Origin: Anaerolineaceae bacterium | Lineage (GTDB): Bacteria; Chloroflexota; Anaerolineae; Anaerolineales; Anaerolineaceae | DNA: 10,367 nt | Direction: 5' to 3' | Assembly (NCBI GenBank): GCA_017995665.1 | Contig: JAGOIM010000042.1 | Coordinates: 1 to 10,367 of the forward strand | In this document: positions 7,584 through 10,367 of the stretch, piece by piece | How the letters are laid out: every line of letters begins with the position of its first letter | Position numbering within the stretch: position 1 is the stretch's first letter | Notes under the pieces: model-generated | The model's database searches: none | Seen by the model: only the letters and a program-made list of their open reading frames with translations | What the model was told of the DNA's origin: nothing | Made by a program: the position numbers and the translations under genes

Positions 7584-7596
7584 TTATCCAGGGATA
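7584..7596. promoter_or_regulatory. Candidate LysR-type operator in the divergent promoter region
   Basis: TATCC (7585-7589) and GGATA (7592-7596) form a perfect dyad around AG. With T7584 and A7596 it fits the T-N11-A rule for LysR-type recognition sites. Its centre lies about 60 bases upstream of the start point expected from the regulator's -10 box, the usual place for such a site. The call rests on pattern and position only. Confidence 0.45.
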
Positions 7597-7623
7597 TAAT
7601 TTTTCTTATGGTCTACCTATCAA
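7593..7623 (-). promoter_or_regulatory. Weak candidate promoter for the hydrolase-MFS operon
   Basis: On the minus strand TTGATA (7618-7623) and TATATC (7593-7598) are 19 bases apart. The -35 is good, but the -10 and spacing are poor, as expected of an activator-dependent promoter. The -10 overlaps the candidate operator. A start here would leave a leader of about 140 bases. Confidence 0.25.
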
Positions 7624-7635
7624 CTATCATCGCTG

Positions 7636-7644
7636 TGCTATAAT
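7636..7644 (+). promoter_or_regulatory. Extended -10 promoter of the LysR-type gene
   Basis: TGCTATAAT holds a consensus -10 TATAAT (7639-7644) with the TG of an extended -10. No good -35 lies 17 bases upstream, which extended -10 promoters tolerate. The predicted start point is near 7651, about 39 bases before the ATG. Confidence 0.6.
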
Positions 7645-7689
7645 GAAGTCATATGAAACGCTCGGCATGAAGTGTTTTGGAGGCTTGCA

Positions 7690-8655
7690 ATGACTTTTAA
7701 TCAGCTACGCTATGTCGTAGAAACCGCCAGAATCGGTTCCATTTCCAAAGCGGCTAAGCATCTCTTACTAACCCAACCCAATCTGAGTAGTACCATTATC
7801 GCCCTCGAAAACGAACTGGGAATAAAACTATTCATCCGCAGCCAAGACGGTGTCCGCCTGACGACTGAGGGTGAAATCTTCATGGTTCATGCCCAGGCAA
7901 TTCTAAAAAGTTATGAGAATTTGATTCAGCTGAAAGATCCAAAGCAAAAGCAGAGCTTTGATATAGGATTGCTAACCCCTTCTTCCTTTTGCACAAATGC
8001 CTTTGCAAAACTCTGCACCCGTTATCACAATCAAAAAAACTTGCAAATGAGCATGCAAATCTGCACATTTGAAAAGACCATTGATTTACTTCACTCTGGT
8101 CAAATTGACCTGGGTGTGATTCTATTATCATTTCCGATGAAATACGATCTTCTGAGTCTCCGAGGTCAAAAGAAAATTAAAATGGACACTCTGGGGAGTC
8201 TTTCCATCAACATCCTTCTTCGCAAAGGACATCCTCTGCTGGAAGACCAGACAGATAAAGAGTTTAATTTTAGTGAATTATCTCGCTATCCTTGTGTGGA
8301 TAATTTTAAGAACGAGAGTGGTGATAATCTTCTGACCTTAGTCATGAAAGAGCATCATTTATTATTTCCAAATAGCTTCTTCAACACCATTTTTGTGACT
8401 GACAGAGCACAGAAGGATAAGATTCTACTCAGCACGGACGCATTCGCTTTAGGTATATCCAGAGCTCCCTCCCATTATCATGCGGATATCGTGACCATTC
8501 CCCTTACCGGTATTTCAATCGAATTGTGCCTTTGCACCTCTCCCCTTTACTCCGAGAGTCCCTTGATCCCTGAATTCCGGACACTACTCACAGAAGAGTT
8601 GATTAAAAGTCCTGACTTCATTTCAGTCGATAAACAAGCGATGAATAGCCAATAA
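7690..8655 (+). CDS. LysR-type transcriptional regulator
   Basis: A 321-residue protein of normal length for the family. The N-terminal winged helix-turn-helix spans about 1-65: FNQLRYVVETARIGSISKAA (3-22), the recognition helix around TQPNLSSTIIALE (28-40), and the wing LFIRSQDGVRLTTEG (47-61). A linker helix follows, then an effector-binding domain from about residue 90 starting FDIGLL. The start is the ATG at 7690, six bases after GGAGG (7679-7683); the GTG at 7672 in the same frame has no ribosome site. It diverges from the AbgB-like hydrolase with 241 bases between the start codons, the classic layout for a LysR regulator controlling its neighbour and often itself. By position it is the counterpart of abgR, though orthology is not shown. 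The effector is probably the hydrolase's substrate or a product. Confidence 0.9.
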   Translation: MTFNQLRYVVETARIGSISKAAKHLLLTQPNLSSTIIALENELGIKLFIRSQDGVRLTTEGEIFMVHAQAILKSYENLIQLKDPKQKQSFDIGLLTPSSFCTNAFAKLCTRYHNQKNLQMSMQICTFEKTIDLLHSGQIDLGVILLSFPMKYDLLSLRGQKKIKMDTLGSLSINILLRKGHPLLEDQTDKEFNFSELSRYPCVDNFKNESGDNLLTLVMKEHHLLFPNSFFNTIFVTDRAQKDKILLSTDAFALGISRAPSHYHADIVTIPLTGISIELCLCTSPLYSESPLIPEFRTLLTEELIKSPDFISVDKQAMNSQ

Positions 8656-8678
8656 TTACCCCGGAGGGTGACTTTTGC

Positions 8679-8786
8679 TTGCCTGCTTCAATCTCGATGC
8701 CGCCCCTGGATTTTATGGATATACCCGCGTTGCTCGCTATTCTAATTGGATTCTTTTTTGCCATCATTCCTACAGAAACATTTTAG
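8679..8786 (+). CDS. Possible 35-residue single-span membrane protein
   Basis: A short frame just after the LysR gene. From the TTG at 8679 it gives 35 residues; from the ATG at 8697 it gives 29. The core IPALLAILIGFFFAIIP is a good transmembrane helix, preceded by an acidic MPPLDFMD stretch. GGAGGG (8663-8668) lies 10 bases before the TTG, a little far. It ends in TAG at 8784-8786, just before the promoter of the next gene. No homologue is known to me, and a hydrophobic run of this length can arise by chance in T-rich DNA. Confidence 0.25.
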   Translation: MPASISMPPLDFMDIPALLAILIGFFFAIIPTETF

Positions 8787-8824
8787 TTGAGCTAACTTGA
8801 CCATTTTGATGTTAAAGTCAACTA
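8784..8824. promoter_or_regulatory. Inverted repeat around the GT4 promoter -35, possible operator
   Basis: TAGTTGA (8784-8790) and TCAACTA (8818-8824) are a perfect 7-bp inverted repeat. A second, nested pair TTGAC (8797-8801) and GTCAA (8817-8821) shares the right arm. Together they bracket the -35 box at 8806-8811. No regulator for this gene is visible in the window. Confidence 0.35.
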
Positions 8825-8834
8825 CAGTTATAAT
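8806..8834 (+). promoter_or_regulatory. Sigma-70-type promoter of the GT4 gene
   Basis: TTGATG (8806-8811), 17-base spacer, TATAAT (8829-8834): the best complete promoter in the window. The predicted start near 8841 leaves a leader of about 75 bases. The leader contains the mini-frame MKKKRL (8883-8903), with a run of nine A, ending just before the gene's own ribosome site. Confidence 0.75.
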
Positions 8835-8916
8835 AGCGAAATTGGCGGTTTGATTTGAAGGAATCTAACCCCCCATATTTTTATGAAAAAAAAACGACTA
8901 TGAAAGGACTGACATT

Positions 8917-10119
8917 ATGAAAATCGGTTTGTTTTCGGATACATATGATCCGCAGATAAATGGTGTTGCCAGTTCTGTAAAAATATTAAAGAACAATCTT
9001 GAATTATTGGGCCATGAAGTTTCAGTTTTCACCACCACCGACCCAAATGCTCAAAGCGGGGAAAAGAATGTATACCGTATGCCAAGCGTTCAAGTTACCG
9101 TTGATAACAGGCTTAGCCTGTTTGTCCCTCCGAGCATTACTAAAAAAATTTGGGACCTGGACCTCGACATCGTTCATACCCACACTGAATTCACCCTTGG
9201 CAGCTTAGGATGGGGAGTCGCGAAGATGTACAGCTTGCCTCACGTTCATACTATGCACACGATCTATGAAGAATATACCCATTTCATTGTTAAGGGCGAA
9301 ACACTCAACAATCTAGCGAAACCAGCGGCAAGGTTGATGACACGCTCTTTCTGTAATTCGGCGGATAAAGTGATTGTTCCCACTAGTAAAATAAAAGATT
9401 TGCTAAAAAGCTATGGGAGCAAAAGTCCAATGGCAATTATTCCCACAGGAATTGAACTGGATATGTTTAGTACTAAGGATGATAGTGTGGATAGTCGTTC
9501 AAGCTTGCGTGAACAATATGGGATTGCTCCCACCGACAAAGTACTATTGTTTATAGGTCGTATTTCAGAGGAAAAAAATATTGATGAACTTTTGAATATA
9601 CTTGCAGACTACCTGCCACAAAAGCCAAAGGTAAAGTTCCTGTTGGTGGGTGGTGGTTCGGAATTGGAAGCACTAAAGCAGCTTTCGAGCGAATTGGGGA
9701 TATCGAAGCAAGTTATCTTTGCAGGTAAAAAGCCCTGGAACGAGATTGGTCGCTATTATCATTTAGGCGACATTTTTATCAACGCCTCACAAAGTGAAAC
9801 ACAAGGCTTGACATATATTGAAGCGCTTGCGTCAGGCATGCCTATCGTCGCCAAAGCTGACCGGGTTTTAGATGATGTATTAATTGAGGGTGAGAACGGG
9901 TTTTCATTCACCGATAAAACCAGCCTGTTGGATGCTTTGGATAAGTTGTTGAACGATGATTTGCTTTGTAAAGAAATGAGTATTAAGGCTACGAAATCAG
10001 TTGAAAAGTTTACCGGTGCCCAATATGCTGTGGCAGTCTCAAATCTTTATAGCGAAATTACCAGTAAATGGAAATATCCTTTCAGGGATGCCAAAAAGAC
10101 TTTTGACGATATTTTTTGA
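8917..10119 (+). CDS. Glycosyltransferase family 4, resembling 1,2-diacylglycerol 3-glucosyltransferases
   Basis: A 400-residue GT-B retaining glycosyltransferase. The N-terminal domain opens MKIGLFSDTYDPQINGVASS with the glycine loop NGV (15-17), and has VHTHTEF (86-92) and VHTMHT (110-115). The donor-binding domain has FIGRISEEKN (212-221), LLVGGGSE (242-249) and the EX7E motif, E294 to E302 in SETQGLTYIEALASG. No membrane span or signal is seen, so it should be cytosolic or peripheral at the membrane. The closest type I recall is the monoglucosyl-diacylglycerol synthase group, which moves glucose from a nucleotide sugar to diacylglycerol; sugar and acceptor cannot be fixed by eye, and phosphatidylinositol mannosyltransferases are a related alternative. 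Start: ATG at 8917 with GAAAGGA 8 bases upstream. It has its own promoter and a shared terminator after it. Confidence 0.88.
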   Translation: MKIGLFSDTYDPQINGVASSVKILKNNLELLGHEVSVFTTTDPNAQSGEKNVYRMPSVQVTVDNRLSLFVPPSITKKIWDLDLDIVHTHTEFTLGSLGWGVAKMYSLPHVHTMHTIYEEYTHFIVKGETLNNLAKPAARLMTRSFCNSADKVIVPTSKIKDLLKSYGSKSPMAIIPTGIELDMFSTKDDSVDSRSSLREQYGIAPTDKVLLFIGRISEEKNIDELLNILADYLPQKPKVKFLLVGGGSELEALKQLSSELGISKQVIFAGKKPWNEIGRYYHLGDIFINASQSETQGLTYIEALASGMPIVAKADRVLDDVLIEGENGFSFTDKTSLLDALDKLLNDDLLCKEMSIKATKSVEKFTGAQYAVAVSNLYSEITSKWKYPFRDAKKTFDDIF

Positions 10120-10138
10120 GTATTAATCGCAATAGAAA

Positions 10139-10170
10139 GAAAGGAAAATCGGGTGGTTTCCTTTCATTTT
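10139..10170. terminator. Bidirectional terminator shared by the GT4 and GT8 genes
   Basis: GAAAGGAAA (10139-10147) and TTTCCTTTC (10157-10165) form a perfect 9-bp stem with a 9-base loop. On the plus strand ATTTTTAT follows. On the minus strand the stem is followed by TTTCTATT and starts only 4 bases past the GT8 stop codon. It serves both convergent genes. Confidence 0.85.
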
Positions 10171-10367
10171 TATCTTGTTGTGATGTTCATATAGTGCTTG
10201 TATAAAACTCCGAAAAAGAGATCATCAAAGGAAGGGTTCCAGGGCTTGTTTTTTCCACAAAAATGCAAGATAGCGGTATTCTGCATAACCCAATTCATGT
10301 TATGTTTGCCTGTGCTTCGAACGAGATAGTTGAAATAATTTCGGGCGTCATAGTTCCATAATACGTC
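10170..10367 (-). CDS. C-terminal end of a glycosyltransferase family 8 protein, partial
   Basis: The minus strand is open from the window edge to a TAA at 10170-10172, giving the last 65 residues of a protein that starts outside. The fragment carries WNYDARNYF (4-12), then NTAILHFCGKNKPWN (30-44) and LYKHYM (55-60). The HFCG-KPW block is the conserved C-terminal signature of GT8 enzymes (LgtC/GspA type), in which the histidine helps bind the metal and nucleotide sugar. GT8 proteins transfer glucose or galactose to surface glycans or lipids. With the GT4 gene opposite, this end of the window looks devoted to glycan or glycolipid synthesis, though the two are convergent and not an operon. No start codon lies in the window. 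Confidence 0.8.
   Translation of the reverse strand, partial: DVLWNYDARNYFNYLVRSTGKHNMNWVMQNTAILHFCGKNKPWNPSFDDLFFGVLYKHYMNITTR

Noticed and set aside
8657..8669. ACCC-CGGA-GGGT as a terminator for the LysR gene
   Set aside because: The stem is only 4 bp and no real T tract follows; the GGAGGG is as easily a ribosome site. No convincing terminator was found for this gene.

Overview
The window is bacterial, gene-dense and moderately AT-rich, with Shine-Dalgarno-led genes and several clear intrinsic terminators. The best taxonomic hint is the first gene, a CapA-type protein with an extra N-terminal substrate-binding-like part. From memory of the family, that architecture is common in Anaerolineae (Chloroflexota), so a low-GC member of that class is my best guess; a Firmicute is the main alternative. 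No rRNA, tRNA, CRISPR, transposase or phage gene was found.

Layout. (1) 1-1419 (+): 3' part of the CapA-like gene, open at the window edge and closed by an intrinsic terminator. (2) 1654-2814 (+): a membrane-anchored metallophosphoesterase. (3) 2815-3033: a cassette of palindromic REP-like repeats between convergent genes. (4) 3034-4167 (-): a DUF2974/Mbeg1-like alpha/beta-hydrolase. (5) 4168-4606: a largely non-coding gap holding a strong two-way terminator. (6) 4607-7448 (-): an M20 amidohydrolase very like AbgB, followed by an MFS transporter. (7) 7690-8655 (+): a LysR-type regulator diverging from that pair. (8) 8656-8916: a possible very small membrane-protein ORF and a good sigma-70-type promoter. 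(9) 8917-10119 (+): a GT4 glycosyltransferase. (10) 10170-10367 (-): the 3' end of a GT8 glycosyltransferase, convergent with the GT4 gene across a shared terminator.

The most coherent unit is 4607-8655. A LysR regulator reads away from an AbgB-like hydrolase and a transporter, as in the E. coli abgR-abgABT locus for p-aminobenzoyl-glutamate use. Here there is no abgA, and an MFS protein stands where AbgT would be. The likely job is import of an amide-linked small molecule and its cleavage inside the cell, switched by the regulator; the substrate is not shown by the sequence. The GT4 and GT8 genes suggest glycolipid or cell-surface glycan synthesis at the right-hand end.

Two start sites are moved from the longest ORF on Shine-Dalgarno grounds (metallophosphoesterase to 1654, LysR to 7690), and the hydrolase is assigned a GTG start at 7448.
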